Shown one piece after another: positions 8,129 to 16,635 of a stretch of DNA of 64,000 bases. Made by a program: the position numbers and the translations under genes. The stretch is taken from positions 2,976,001-3,040,000 of the forward strand of contig CBDBPN010000004.1 of NCBI GenBank assembly GCA_965208745.1, in the 5' to 3' direction. How positions within the stretch are numbered: position 1 is the stretch's first letter; each line of letters starts with the position of its first letter. Under the pieces are notes generated by a model. It saw only the letters and a list, made by a program, of their open reading frames with translations. It had not been told where the DNA came from and did no database searches. The DNA comes from VXNE01 sp965208745 (lineage in GTDB: Bacteria > Pseudomonadota > Gammaproteobacteria > Pseudomonadales > Azotimanducaceae).

Positions 8129-8825
8129 CTAAGGGCTTGGAGGCCAGGGCGCCAGCGAATCGCGCGTCCGGCGTCGCGTCAACCCCGGCGCGCCTTCCTG
8201 AAACGCCAGCCGTACATCATGCGACCTGTAGAAGATGTAGGTGATCTCGTAGTTGTCCGGCCGGGCGCCGTACTGCTCGATGTGGTTGCTGCGGGTGTCG
8301 AGCGGCCGTGCTACGTTGTCCGGGAGCACGGAGGCGTCCGAGTGGACCGCGGCATGGTTGTGCAGTTCGCTCTCGTAGCGGACCGACGCCAGCAGCCGGC
8401 TCTCGAGAAAGCCCGGCCTGTCCAGGGCCATCAGCGTCTGGTTCGCGTTGCAGGCGAAGACGACTTCGTCGAAGGTTTCGACCACCCCGTCCTCGTCCTC
8501 CACGCGCACTTCCGGGCCCGCTCGGACGACCTTGCGCACCCGTCTGCCGAGGTGGATGCGGTCGCGGAAGGCCTCGGTCAGCTGCTCGTAGATCCGCCGC
8601 GTGCCGCCTTCCCAGGTCCGCATCGGCGTGGCGGTGACGATGTCGAAGTTCGAACGGGATCGACGTGCCGTCGTCCTGGGGCATGTCCACGGTCATCGCG
8701 TTGCCCCCGAGCTGCTCCTCGGCCTCGAACAGGCGAAAGTCGAACCGGTCGGGATGGCGATTCGGCGCCCACGCCACGCCGAGGCCCGCGACCCCGCCCC
8801 CGACGATTGCGACTCTCCTTGGCAT
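8129..8825 (-). pseudogene. FAD/NAD(P)-binding amine-oxidase-like protein, internally deleted
   Basis: The ATG at 8825 starts a perfect Rossmann dinucleotide site, VAIVGGGVAGLGVA, followed by LGGNAMTVDMPQ and GTSIPF. Intact relatives then have about 130 residues of cap domain, but here the sequence jumps, with a frame change near 8650-8660, straight to TATPMRTWEGGTRRIYEQL. It continues with FACNANQTLM, SELHNHAAVHSDASV and NHIEQYGARPDN, all strongly conserved in this family. The C-terminal FAD-binding end is also missing: after EITYI the protein runs into unrelated sequence and stops at 8129. Such proteins are often encoded near fatty-acid cyclopropanation or desaturation genes. With two deletions this gene cannot make a working enzyme. 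Confidence 0.7.
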
Positions 8826-8963
8826 CGCGGCAGTCCCTCGTGCTGACGCCGCGCGATTATGCATGGTCAGCAGGCGCGCGCGCCGGGGCGGGGTTCGACA
8901 CACGGGGTCGGACTGCCGGCCGGTGGTACCATCCGGTCTCCCACTCGCCCGGATCTTCGTGCA

Positions 8964-9962
8964 ATGCACCGCGGAACGCTTCTCAGCCTCTTGGTCATCG
9001 GGCTGGTCACGGCGCCGGCCGCCGCGCAGACGGTCTGCATGCCTACGGCGCTGGCCGAGGGCCTTGCGGAGCTGCGGGAAACACACGCAAGCCTTCGCTT
9101 TCTCTCCACCGAAGGCGGCGACGCCCGCGAGTGCGAGGGTCTGGTCGGGAGCTACCGCGGCGTCGAGGACCACCTGGCCCCCGGCGGCAAGCTGCGCTGG
9201 ATCCAGAGCAACTCGGCAGGCGTCGAGGGCTTCCTCCGCATCGCCGAACTGCGCGACAGCGACGTCGTGCTGACCAACGCGAAGATCATCCAGGGGCCGG
9301 AGATCGCCGACCACGCCATCGGGCTGCTGCTGAACTTCACGCGCAACCTCAAGGCCTTCAACGCGCGGATGCCCGAGGGGTGGGACACGACCCGCGAACT
9401 GCCGATGATCGAACTGTCCGGCAAGACGGCGCTCGTCATTGGCCTTGGCGGCATCGGCACGCAGATCGCGCAGCGGGCGGCGGCGTTCGGGATGACGGTG
9501 ATCGCGACCGATCCGAAGGACATCCCGATGTACCGCGACGTGGCCTACGTCGGCAAGCCCGACGAACTCCACGACCTGCTGCCCCGGGCCGATGTCGTCT
9601 TCTCCGCGGTGCCGCACACCCCGGCGACCGAAGGCATGATCGGCGCGCGCCAGTTCGAGCTGATGAAGGAGGGCGTCTACTTCATCAACATCTCCCGCGG
9701 GAAGATCGTCGACACGGACGCGCTGGTGGCCGCCCTGAGGAGCGGCAAGGTGCGCGCTGCCGGCCTCGACGTCACGGATCCCGAACCGCTGCCGACCGAC
9801 CACCCGCTCTGGACCATGCCGAACGTCACCATCACGCCCCACGTGGCGACGGTCTCCGACCGGATCATGGAACGCCGCCTGCAGCTGCTGCGCGACAACA
9901 TCGCGCGCTTCGCGACCGGGCGGCCGCTCCGCAACGTCGTCGACAAGCAGGCGGGGCATTAG
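8964..9962 (+). CDS. D-2-hydroxyacid dehydrogenase with an apparent signal peptide
   Basis: Residues from about 25 on form a D-2-hydroxyacid dehydrogenase: NAD-binding GLGGIGTQIA, catalytic Arg in NISRGKIVDTDAL, Glu in DVTDPEPLP and His in TPHVAT. Such enzymes reduce 2-ketoacids with NADH in the cytosol. The ATG at 8964, the nearest start to the domain, adds a classical cleavable signal peptide: MHRGTLLSLLVIGLVTAPAAA, with cleavage expected after AAA or AAAQ, followed by QTVCMP. The N-terminal catalytic half is shorter than usual. An in-frame GTG/TTG further upstream would only lengthen the leader. Export of an NAD-dependent enzyme would be unusual. rsgA follows 12 bp downstream on the same strand. 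Confidence 0.8.
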   Translation: MHRGTLLSLLVIGLVTAPAAAQTVCMPTALAEGLAELRETHASLRFLSTEGGDARECEGLVGSYRGVEDHLAPGGKLRWIQSNSAGVEGFLRIAELRDSDVVLTNAKIIQGPEIADHAIGLLLNFTRNLKAFNARMPEGWDTTRELPMIELSGKTALVIGLGGIGTQIAQRAAAFGMTVIATDPKDIPMYRDVAYVGKPDELHDLLPRADVVFSAVPHTPATEGMIGARQFELMKEGVYFINISRGKIVDTDALVAALRSGKVRAAGLDVTDPEPLPTDHPLWTMPNVTITPHVATVSDRIMERRLQLLRDNIARFATGRPLRNVVDKQAGH

Positions 9963-9974
9963 CGATAGCGTGCG

Positions 9975-11048
9975 GTGAAGGCTGAGCAGGCCGCGCAGAT
10001 TCGGAGTCTGGTCGAGCTCGGCTGGAAGCCGTTCTTCAGCTCGCAGCTCTCGGTCGAGGACCTCGACCGGCATGTTCCGGTGCGGGTGATGGCCGCGCAT
10101 CGGGGCCTGTTGGAGGTGGCCGGCGCCGGCATCGAGTCGCAGGTGGCTTCGTACGTCGCACAGGTCGAGTCGGAGGAGGACCATGCGACGGTGGGCGACT
10201 GGCTGCTCCTCGACCGGGCAACGATGCGTCCGGGGCGGGTCCTCCGCCGCACGAGCCTCTTCAAGCGACGGGCGCCCGGCGCCGGGCGGGCGCTCCAGCT
10301 CCTCGCGGCCAACGTGGACACGCTGCTCATCGTCTCGTCCTGCAACCAGGACTTCAACGTCGCGCGGCTCGAGCGCTATCTCGTGCTGGCCCGAGAGGCC
10401 GGCGTCACCCCGGTCGTGGTGCTCACCAAGGCGGACCTGGTCGGCGCGCCGGACGACTACGCGCGCATCGCGCGCAGAATTCAGCCGCAGCTCGTGGTCG
10501 AGGCGGTCAACGCCCTCGATCCGGACAGTGTCGCGCGCATCGGTCCGTGGTGCGGGACCGGCCGGACGATGGCCCTCATGGGATCCTCGGGGGTCGGAAA
10601 GTCGACCCTGGTCAACACGCTCACCGGGTCCACGGCAGTGGCGACCCAAGGCGTGCGGGAGGATGACGACAAGGGTCGGCACACCACCACGTCACGGTCT
10701 CTCCATCGGCTGGCGCAGGGTGGTTGGCTGCTCGATACTCCGGGGATGCGCGAGCTGCAGTTGGCCGATGCCGCAAGCGGGTTGCGGGAGGTCTTCGACG
10801 ACGTCGTCGCGCTGGCGCGGGACTGCCGGTTCTCCGACTGCGCACACGAGAGCGAGCCCGGGTGTGCGGTGCGATCCGCGATTGCGGAAGGCGCCCTGGA
10901 AAGGGATCGCTTCAAGCGCTGGCGCAAGCTGGCCGACGAAGAGGTGTACAACACGTCGACCCTTGCCGAGCGGCGCACACGAGCGCGCGCATTCGGGAAG
11001 CGGGTCCGTGCCGCGACCAAGGCCAGGGAAGGCAGGAGATGGCGGTGA
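9975..11048 (+). CDS. rsgA: Small ribosomal subunit biogenesis GTPase RsgA
   Basis: This is a circularly permuted GTPase that checks maturation of the 30S subunit decoding centre. In order: an N-terminal OB-fold (about 30-110), G4 TKADL, G1 P-loop GSSGVGKST, the switch region with GRHTTTSR, G3 DTPGMREL, and the C-terminal zinc knuckle in which CRFSDCAHESEPGC supplies Cys-Cys-His-Cys ligands. Length, 357 residues, is normal. The GTG at 9975 is the first start after the preceding gene's stop, 12 bp away, so it may be co-expressed with the dehydrogenase. The C-terminal tail is rich in Arg and Lys, suited to rRNA contact. Confidence 0.95.
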   Translation: MKAEQAAQIRSLVELGWKPFFSSQLSVEDLDRHVPVRVMAAHRGLLEVAGAGIESQVASYVAQVESEEDHATVGDWLLLDRATMRPGRVLRRTSLFKRRAPGAGRALQLLAANVDTLLIVSSCNQDFNVARLERYLVLAREAGVTPVVVLTKADLVGAPDDYARIARRIQPQLVVEAVNALDPDSVARIGPWCGTGRTMALMGSSGVGKSTLVNTLTGSTAVATQGVREDDDKGRHTTTSRSLHRLAQGGWLLDTPGMRELQLADAASGLREVFDDVVALARDCRFSDCAHESEPGCAVRSAIAEGALERDRFKRWRKLADEEVYNTSTLAERRTRARAFGKRVRAATKAREGRRWR

Positions 11049-11109
11049 TCGGATCGTGGGAGCCGTCGAAACGCGAGCCCCCTCCGAACCGACGCTGATC
11101 GCCGATAAC

Positions 11110-11556
11110 TCAGGGCCGGGCGGGTGTGTCGCTCAAGGGGTGGCGCCAGGCCAGGCCGGGAAACCGGGCGTAGTCCCGATCCGCGGTAATCCACTCGCAG
11201 CCGTGCTCGATGGCCAGGGCGGCGAAGTAGGCGTCCGGGATCAGGTTCCCCCTGGCTCCGGCCGACGTGCAGAGCCCGCCGAAGATCTCCCAGTGCCGGT
11301 CGCCTGGCGCGACGCCGATGCGATTGGGCTGGCGCCGAAGCTGATCCGCGAAGGCCATGGCTTCGGCCAGGGAGGACGGCGTCCTGAAGACCCTCGGGTG
11401 GGTGACCACGCGCATGAAACCGCTGAGTACGAGATCGCACAGGCCGAAGGCGGCATCGGCGTTCACCTGTGCCTCCAACCACGCGCGATACGCGTCGTGA
11501 TCGGGCATGTCGCGGCGATGCGCGTACACGAGGATGTTGACGTCAGGCAGGATCAG
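11110..11556 (-). CDS. PIN-domain ribonuclease toxin, VapC-like
   Basis: This PIN-domain protein of 148 residues is the toxin half of a VapBC pair. Acidic active-site residues are visible: the first Asp in ILPDVNILVYAHR, the Glu in SLAEAMAF, and Asp residues in IPDAYFAALA and ITADRDYARF. VapC toxins cut tRNA or rRNA. The conserved opening ILPDVN lies upstream of the first ATG (11529), so the true start is most likely the CTG at 11556, exactly where relatives have ATG; it overlaps the antitoxin gene by 14 bp, as usual in such pairs. A CTG start would lower expression. If not used, the shorter ATG form would lack the first catalytic Asp and be inactive. Confidence 0.85.
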   Translation of the reverse strand: MILPDVNILVYAHRRDMPDHDAYRAWLEAQVNADAAFGLCDLVLSGFMRVVTHPRVFRTPSSLAEAMAFADQLRRQPNRIGVAPGDRHWEIFGGLCTSAGARGNLIPDAYFAALAIEHGCEWITADRDYARFPGLAWRHPLSDTPARP

Positions 11557-11791
11557 CGCCCGCTTCCATCGCGTCCAGGAGCGAAGACGAGTCGTCCATG
11601 TCGATGCCCGGGAGCACGCCGCCGGCGCCGGTGGTCAACAGGCGAACGTGGGCTCGTTCGCGGCTGGGGGTCTGCGCGAGACGCTGCCGCAACGCCTCTT
11701 CGATCAACGCGGTCAACGTCAGGCCGGCAGACGCGGCGTAGGTCTTGGCGGCGGAAAGCAGCCCGTCGTCGAGGCGAACGGTCGTCCTCAT
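11543..11791 (-). CDS. Ribbon-helix-helix antitoxin, VapB-like
   Basis: This 82-residue protein opens with MRTTVRLDDGLL, the beta strand of a ribbon-helix-helix DNA-binding fold, followed by two helices (AAKTYAASAG, LTALIEEALRQRL). The acidic C-terminal tail, ending MEAGADPA, is where such antitoxins wrap around the PIN toxin. It starts at an ATG (11791) and overlaps the toxin gene by 14 bp, so the two are translated together. Antitoxins of this type repress their own promoter; the palindrome-poor 60 bp upstream would be the place to look. The toxin-antitoxin pair sits between rsgA and an acyl-CoA dehydrogenase, a typical isolated insertion. Confidence 0.85.
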   Translation of the reverse strand: MRTTVRLDDGLLSAAKTYAASAGLTLTALIEEALRQRLAQTPSRERAHVRLLTTGAGGVLPGIDMDDSSSLLDAMEAGADPA

Positions 11792-11855
11792 GCATCAAAA
11801 CATACGCGTGATGCATCGATATGTCAAAGGGAGGCGCGGGCGCCCTGCCGCAGCC

Positions 11856-11896
11856 CGAAAAACCGCCCGGGCCCGGACGTTTCCGGGCCCGGGCGG
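11856..11896 (-). terminator. Rho-independent terminator after the acyl-CoA dehydrogenase gene
   Basis: On the minus strand a perfect 14-bp GC-rich stem (11863-11876 with 11883-11896) with a 6-nt loop is followed by TTTTTC. It begins 15 nt past the stop codon of the acyl-CoA dehydrogenase, so it ends that transcript. Confidence 0.9.
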
Positions 11897-11910
11897 CGGT
11901 GGTCGCCGAG

Positions 11911-13140
11911 CTACTCGAAGAGTTCGCCCCCGCACGCCGACGCCGTCGTGCCGTACTTCTCGAAGGCCCTGACGACGTTCGCGCCGGTGCGCCAGCGATG
12001 CACCTCGTCCGGGCCGTCGACCAGCCGCTGCGAGCGGATGCCCGTATACCAGCGGGCCAGCGGCGTGTCGTGGCTGTACCCGAGGGCGCCGTGGAGCTGT
12101 AGCGCGGTGTCGACCACCTGGTGGACCATGTTGGCCAGGAAGACCTTGGCGATGCCGTTCTCCTGGCGCAGGTCCATGCCCCTCTCCGCCTTGTAGGCGA
12201 CGTGCAGGAGCATGAGGCGCGCCTTGTAGATTTCCGCGGCGCAGTCGGCGAGCATCCAGCGCACTCCCTGGCGGTCGGCGAGCCGCTCGCCGAAGGTCTC
12301 GCGCTTGACGACATGCGCCGCCGCGAGGTCGAGGGCGCGCTGGGCCATGGCGACATTGTGCATCCCGTGGCGCAGGCGGCCGTACGCGAGCCGGTGCTGG
12401 CCCATGTTGAAGCCCTGCCCGCGGCCGCCGAGGATGCTGTCGCGCGGGACGCGGAGGTTGTCGATCCGGATCTCGGAGTGCGAGCCGCCGAGCTTGAGTC
12501 CGAGTTCCGTGTGCGGCTGCATCGTCTCGATGTTGCGCAGGATCTGGTAGCCGGGGTTCGGGAGCTCGACCAGGAATGTGCTGTAGCGCTCATGGCGCGG
12601 TGCGTCCGGGTCGGTCTTGGCCATCACGAGCGCGATGTCGGCGACGCTGGCGGAGGAGCTGAACCACTTCTCGCCGTTCAGGACCCATTCGTCGCCGTCG
12701 AGCACGGCCGTCGTCTGCATGCCCGTGGCATCCGCGCCGGCGGCCTTCTCGGTCATCGAGTAGCAGATGCGCTTCTCGCCGTTCAGCAGGGGCTTCAGGT
12801 ACTTCTCCTTCTGGTCGTCCGTGCCGTGCTCGATGAGCGTGAGCATGGTGGCGTCATCGGGGCCCTGGGTGTTGAGCGCGAGAGCGCCGAGGTAGCTTTC
12901 GCCGAGCTCCATCTGCACGAGCGCGTTGGCGAGCGGCCGCAGTCCCATGCCCCCCTCTTCGACGGGTACGAACGGACACCAGAGCCCCTGGGCACGCGCC
13001 TTCTCCCGCAGCCCCGCGAGCACTTCGTCGAAGTTGTCCGCGGTACAGACTTCCTCGGCAGGGTGACACTCCTCCTGCACGAACGTCCGGACCTTGTTGC
13101 GTATGGCGCGGGCGTCTTCCGGTATCTCGAAATCGATCAT
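11911..13140 (-). CDS. Acyl-CoA dehydrogenase family protein
   Basis: This 409-residue flavoprotein has the three-part ACAD fold: an N-terminal helical domain (MIDFEIPED to about 125), a beta domain with the FAD-binding stretch CYSMTEKAAGAD and WFSSSASVAD, and a C-terminal helical domain ending LHGALGYSHDTPLARWYTGIRSQRLVDGPDEVH, typical of the family. It oxidises an acyl-CoA to the 2-enoyl-CoA and passes electrons to ETF. The catalytic Glu cannot be placed with certainty. AGGAG precedes the ATG, which overlaps the stop of the upstream isomerase gene by 4 nt (ATGA), so the two are coupled. It could serve aromatic, branched-chain or fatty acid breakdown; the pairing with a chromene-carboxylate-isomerase-like protein slightly favours aromatic or polycyclic substrates. 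Confidence 0.9.
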   Translation of the reverse strand: MIDFEIPEDARAIRNKVRTFVQEECHPAEEVCTADNFDEVLAGLREKARAQGLWCPFVPVEEGGMGLRPLANALVQMELGESYLGALALNTQGPDDATMLTLIEHGTDDQKEKYLKPLLNGEKRICYSMTEKAAGADATGMQTTAVLDGDEWVLNGEKWFSSSASVADIALVMAKTDPDAPRHERYSTFLVELPNPGYQILRNIETMQPHTELGLKLGGSHSEIRIDNLRVPRDSILGGRGQGFNMGQHRLAYGRLRHGMHNVAMAQRALDLAAAHVVKRETFGERLADRQGVRWMLADCAAEIYKARLMLLHVAYKAERGMDLRQENGIAKVFLANMVHQVVDTALQLHGALGYSHDTPLARWYTGIRSQRLVDGPDEVHRWRTGANVVRAFEKYGTTASACGGELFE

Positions 13141-13757
13141 GGCTTCTCCTTGTTGCGTGTGGTCTGTCCGAGCCGCGAGAGCTCGTCGTCGATGAACTCC
13201 ATGCGGTCCTTGCCCCAGAAGAGTTCGTCGCCGATGTGGAAGGACGGCGCGCCGAAGACGCCGCGTGCGAGCGCCGCCTGCGTCTCGTCGATGAGGGCCT
13301 GGCGCATCCCGGGGCCGTCGCACAGCGCGACGAAAGCATCGGGGTCCAGCCCGACTTCTTCCGCGACACCGCGCATGCCCTCCACCTCCGTGATCGAGGC
13401 GTCGTTCCGTTCCCAGTAGCGGGCGAAGATCGCGTCGACATACGGCGTCTCGGCGCCGAGTTCGCGTGCCGCCAGGGCGCCGCGCAGGGGCCGGCTCGTC
13501 TTGATGGGGAAGCGGTCCGGGACGCGGAACGGCAGGCCGTGCTTCTCCGCCCACCGGGCGAGGTCGCGGCCGCGGTTGCGGAGCTTGGCGGCCGGCTCGT
13601 CCCGCAGGACGTAGTCGTGATGGCGGAAGACGAAACCCAGGTTGAACGGACGCATCGCGATGGTTGCACCGTGCTTCGCAGCGATGGGGCGGATGAGATG
13701 GAGCGCGAAGTACGTGTTCGTGCTGCCGATGTCCCAGTAGAAGTCGATGGTGGCCAA
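13137..13757 (-). CDS. DsbA-family 2-hydroxychromene-2-carboxylate isomerase-like protein
   Basis: This 206-residue protein belongs to the thioredoxin-fold DsbA family, kappa-GST/HCCA isomerase branch. It starts IDFYWDIGSTNTYFA, the site of the catalytic Ser in the place of CxxC, and ends with the cis-Pro loop FGAPSFHIGDELFWGKDRM, diagnostic of this branch. HCCA isomerase uses glutathione to isomerise an intermediate of naphthalene degradation, but many members act in unknown pathways. The start chosen is TTG (13757), which gives the canonical short lead-in; no ATG is close. It is 65 bp downstream of the broken methyltransferase and overlaps the acyl-CoA dehydrogenase start by 4 nt. Confidence 0.85.
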   Translation of the reverse strand: MATIDFYWDIGSTNTYFALHLIRPIAAKHGATIAMRPFNLGFVFRHHDYVLRDEPAAKLRNRGRDLARWAEKHGLPFRVPDRFPIKTSRPLRGALAARELGAETPYVDAIFARYWERNDASITEVEGMRGVAEEVGLDPDAFVALCDGPGMRQALIDETQAALARGVFGAPSFHIGDELFWGKDRMEFIDDELSRLGQTTRNKEKP

Positions 13758-13822
13758 TCGATGAGTTCCTGTGCGATCGCGCGGGCCTTCGGGCGGCGAT
13801 TGTCGGCCGAGCGCTCCGCGAA

Positions 13823-14707
13823 TCACAAGTCGGCGCGGCGCAGGATCGCCAGGTACTGGGCTGCGCGACGCTCCACATGCCCTTGCGCGGACCGTCGTCC
13901 TCGATGCGCAGGTCGACGGCTTCGGGTGTCCGGCGCAGGAGGTCCGCGGCGGCGCCGAACTTGTCCGTGCCCTCGACACCGGCGAACTCCGCGATGCCCG
14001 ACATGGCGATGATATCCGCGAGGGTGTGCCCGTAGAGGCGGCTCGGCTGGCGATCGGTGTCGAACTCGAACTCCGCGCCGCCGCGGTCCAGGAACGCGCC
14101 CAGCGACCGGCCCGTGTAGCCGTGCGTCTCGTCGGCCACGACCACGCAGAGCGCGCCCCCGGGTTTCAGGAACCGCGCCATGCGCACGAGGGCCGCGCGG
14201 GGGTCGGCGAGGAAGTAGAGCATGTGCACCGCCAGGACGAGGTCGACGCTGCCGTCGGACGGTGGAGGCGGCTCGCAGGCGTCGACCCGGTCGAATCCCG
14301 TCACCATGACGGAACCCGCGTCGAGGTGCGCTTGCGTGCGGACGTGGCGCAGGTAGTCGTCCGCGTAGCCGGCGTTCGGTTCGAGCACGGAACGCGCGTG
14401 CGTTCAGGGAACCGGTCCGCGAGCAGCGCGAACGTCTGGCCGTCGCCGCCGCCGAGGTCGAGCAGGTGGCCGCCCGGCGGCACGGTCGCCGAGACCAGCG
14501 TCGCACGGCCGGAACGAACAGGTCGCGCTGGTCGGTCCCGAGCATCGGGACCCGTTGCAGCGGGCCGGGCTTCGGCACCCGGGCGAAGGCGTTGCGGTAC
14601 TGCCGGTCGCTGTCGAGCCCGTCGAACTCGTTCACCACCAGGGTCGGTGCCTCGTCCAGCCTGGGAGACAGGTCGGCGGCCGCGCGAGTGTCGATCGGGA
14701 TGGGCAT
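13823..14707 (-). pseudogene. SAM-dependent methyltransferase, three frameshifts
   Basis: Read across three frames, this is a complete class I methyltransferase of about 295 residues. The ATG at 14707 starts residues up to DQRDLFVPA; then a shift near 14498-14506 leads to TVPPGGHLLDLGGGDGQTFA (SAM motif I); another near 14388-14398 leads to VLEPNAGYADDYL (acidic motif II) and VDLVLAVHMLYFL; a third at the G run 13858-13860 leads to QYLAILRRADL and the stop at 13823. In each case restoring one base rejoins the frames. So many single-base losses in a sequence that otherwise keeps every motif suggest either a recent pseudogene or uncorrected deletions in the sequence. The substrate is unknown. 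Confidence 0.75.
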
Positions 14708-14787
14708 CGGGGAAGGTGCGGATGTGGCGGCCGGGCGGGCGTTCCCCTAGATTGTGCCACCTGAGCCGCCGCAACCGGGATCGCACG

Positions 14788-15165
14788 ATGGCGAATCTGA
14801 ACGCATCCGGAGTCCGGACCTTCGTCGGCACCCGCGACTTCGAGGACTCGCGCGACTTCTACGTCGCCCTGGGGTGCACCCTGAACTGGGAACGCGACGG
14901 CCTGGCGGAACTCGAACTCGGCGGCTGTCCCTTCTTCCTGCAGCGCTACTACGACCGGCAATGGTGCGAGAACTCGATGCTGCACGTCACCGTCGAGGAC
15001 GCCACGGCCTGGTACGAGCACGCAAAGCGCGTGATCGACCAAGGCTCCTTCGGGGGTCCGCCCCGCGTGAACCCTCCGAAGGAAGAGGACTACGGCGCGC
15101 TCGTCACCTATATCTGGGACCCGGCCGGCGTGCTGCTGCACATGGCGCAGCCTCTCGGTCGGTAG
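14788..15165 (+). CDS. VOC superfamily (glyoxalase/bleomycin-resistance fold) protein
   Basis: This 125-residue protein has one VOC unit: VRTFVGTRDFEDSRDFYVALG starts the first half, MLHVTVEDATAWYEHAKRV the second, and WDPAGVLLHMAQ closes it. The fold is shared by glyoxalases, dioxygenases and drug-binding proteins. The metal-ligand pattern is not clear enough to predict an enzyme. The ATG at 14788 sits between divergent genes: the methyltransferase starts 80 bp away on the other strand. Its stop codon abuts the stop of the convergent permease gene. I do not assign antibiotic resistance. Confidence 0.8.
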   Translation: MANLNASGVRTFVGTRDFEDSRDFYVALGCTLNWERDGLAELELGGCPFFLQRYYDRQWCENSMLHVTVEDATAWYEHAKRVIDQGSFGGPPRVNPPKEEDYGALVTYIWDPAGVLLHMAQPLGR

Positions 15166-16635
15166 TCAGACTCCCGCCGCCCGCAGGTGCCGTGGGGACA
15201 GCAGCCGTTCGAGTCCCTCCAGGGCGAACTCCGTGAAGATCGCGAGCAGGGCGGCCGGCAGGGCGCCCTGCAGGATGAGTCCGTGGTCGTTTAGAGCGAG
15301 TCCGGTGACGATGGGATCGCCCAGCCCGCCGGCCCCGATGAACGCGGCGAGCGTGGCGGTGCCGATGCTGATGACCGCCGCGGTGCGGATGCCCGCCAGC
15401 ATGCTCGGCGTCGCCAGCGGCACGAAGACGTGCCGCAACCGTTGCGCCCGCGTCAGGCCCATCGCGAGGGACACGCGCTGGAGCACGGGGTCGATGGTCG
15501 AGAGCGCCGTCACCGTGTTGCGCACGATCGGCAGCAGCGAGTAGAGGAACAGCGCGACGATGGCCGGGGTGACGCCGATCCCGAAGAGGGGAATCATGAA
15601 GGCGAGCAGCGCGATGGAGGGGATCGTCTGCAGGAGCCCCGTCGCGTAGACGACAGCCCGCGCGAGCCACGCGACCCTGAACACCAGTATCCCGACACCT
15701 ATGCCCACCAATGTCGCCGGCACGAGCGCCAATACGGTGAGTTCCAGGTGGCGCAAGGTGTTCCGCCCCAGTTGCCGCCACATTCCGGAGCCCGACCGGT
15801 CGCCGACGATGCCGATCCCTTCGAGGTAGCCGGCGGCGGCCTCGCCGAAGTCCGCGTCGTCGAACAGCACGGACGCGTTGAGGGCCTGCATGGCGGTGTC
15901 GTCCAGCGTGTCGGCCACGGTCCGCAGCCGGTCCTTCGCGCGCTCGGGGAGGTCGGCCCGGACGAGGGGCGCGGCCAGGTAGCGTGGGAAGAAATCCCGG
16001 TCGTCCCGGAGCACGACGAGGTCGTGGCGCACGAGTTCGCCGTCGGTCGAGTAGGCGTCCGTGAGGTCGATCGTCCCCTCTTCCAGCGCCTGGTAGGCCA
16101 GGCCGTGCTCGATGCCGTCGATGGCACGGTCGAAGCCGTACGCGCGGGAGAGCCCGGGCCAGCCGTCTTCGCGTTCGAGGAACTCGTGGGAGACGGCGAT
16201 CCGGAGATCCGGGTGATCGACGAGCCCGGAGATCGTCTCGAGGCCCCGCGCGCCGGCCACCGTGCGGGGCAGGGCGAGCGCATAGGTGTTGTTGAAACCG
16301 AAACCGGGGAGGAGCATCAGGCCTTCCTCCGCGAGCACCTCGTTGAGCGCGGCTGTGCCGGAACGGCCGGGCCGTTTGAGGATCGCGGTCGCCAGCGTGC
16401 CCGTGTATTCGGCGTAGAGGTCGACTTCCCCGGTGCGCAGGGCCTCGTAGCAGATCAGCGTCCCGCCGAGCCCGAAGCGCCGCTCCACCTCGAAGCCGTC
16501 CGACTCCAGGAGTTGCGCCATGATCTCGGCCAGGATGTAGGACTCGTTGAAGTCCTTGCTCGCGACCACAAGGGGTTCGCCCCCGGCGGCGACGGTGAGG
16601 CAGACACAGAGTGACGCCGATGCGAGCCGTTTCAC
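15166..16635 (-). CDS. OpuC-like ABC transporter: substrate-binding protein fused to permease
   Basis: Residues 1-20 are a signal peptide or first anchor; about 20-285 form an OsmF/OpuCC-type binding domain (SKDFNESYILAEIM, AEYTGT, FGFNNTYALAL, DAYSTDGEL), which normally binds glycine betaine, choline or carnitine. Residues 290-489 are the permease, with five or six membrane segments and the ABC coupling loop beginning AMGLTRAQRLRHV. Fusion of binding protein and permease in one chain is known in this family. The GTG start at 16635 overlaps the ATPase stop by 4 nt, so ATPase and permease are made together. Transport of a quaternary amine is inferred; aromatic cage residues were not mapped. 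Confidence 0.88.
   Translation of the reverse strand: MKRLASASLCVCLTVAAGGEPLVVASKDFNESYILAEIMAQLLESDGFEVERRFGLGGTLICYEALRTGEVDLYAEYTGTLATAILKRPGRSGTAALNEVLAEEGLMLLPGFGFNNTYALALPRTVAGARGLETISGLVDHPDLRIAVSHEFLEREDGWPGLSRAYGFDRAIDGIEHGLAYQALEEGTIDLTDAYSTDGELVRHDLVVLRDDRDFFPRYLAAPLVRADLPERAKDRLRTVADTLDDTAMQALNASVLFDDADFGEAAAGYLEGIGIVGDRSGSGMWRQLGRNTLRHLELTVLALVPATLVGIGVGILVFRVAWLARAVVYATGLLQTIPSIALLAFMIPLFGIGVTPAIVALFLYSLLPIVRNTVTALSTIDPVLQRVSLAMGLTRAQRLRHVFVPLATPSMLAGIRTAAVISIGTATLAAFIGAGGLGDPIVTGLALNDHGLILQGALPAALLAIFTEFALEGLERLLSPRHLRAAGV

Noticed and set aside
14788..15165. VOC protein as a bleomycin or fosfomycin resistance gene
   Set aside because: Only the general fold is supported; no resistance-specific residues or context were seen.
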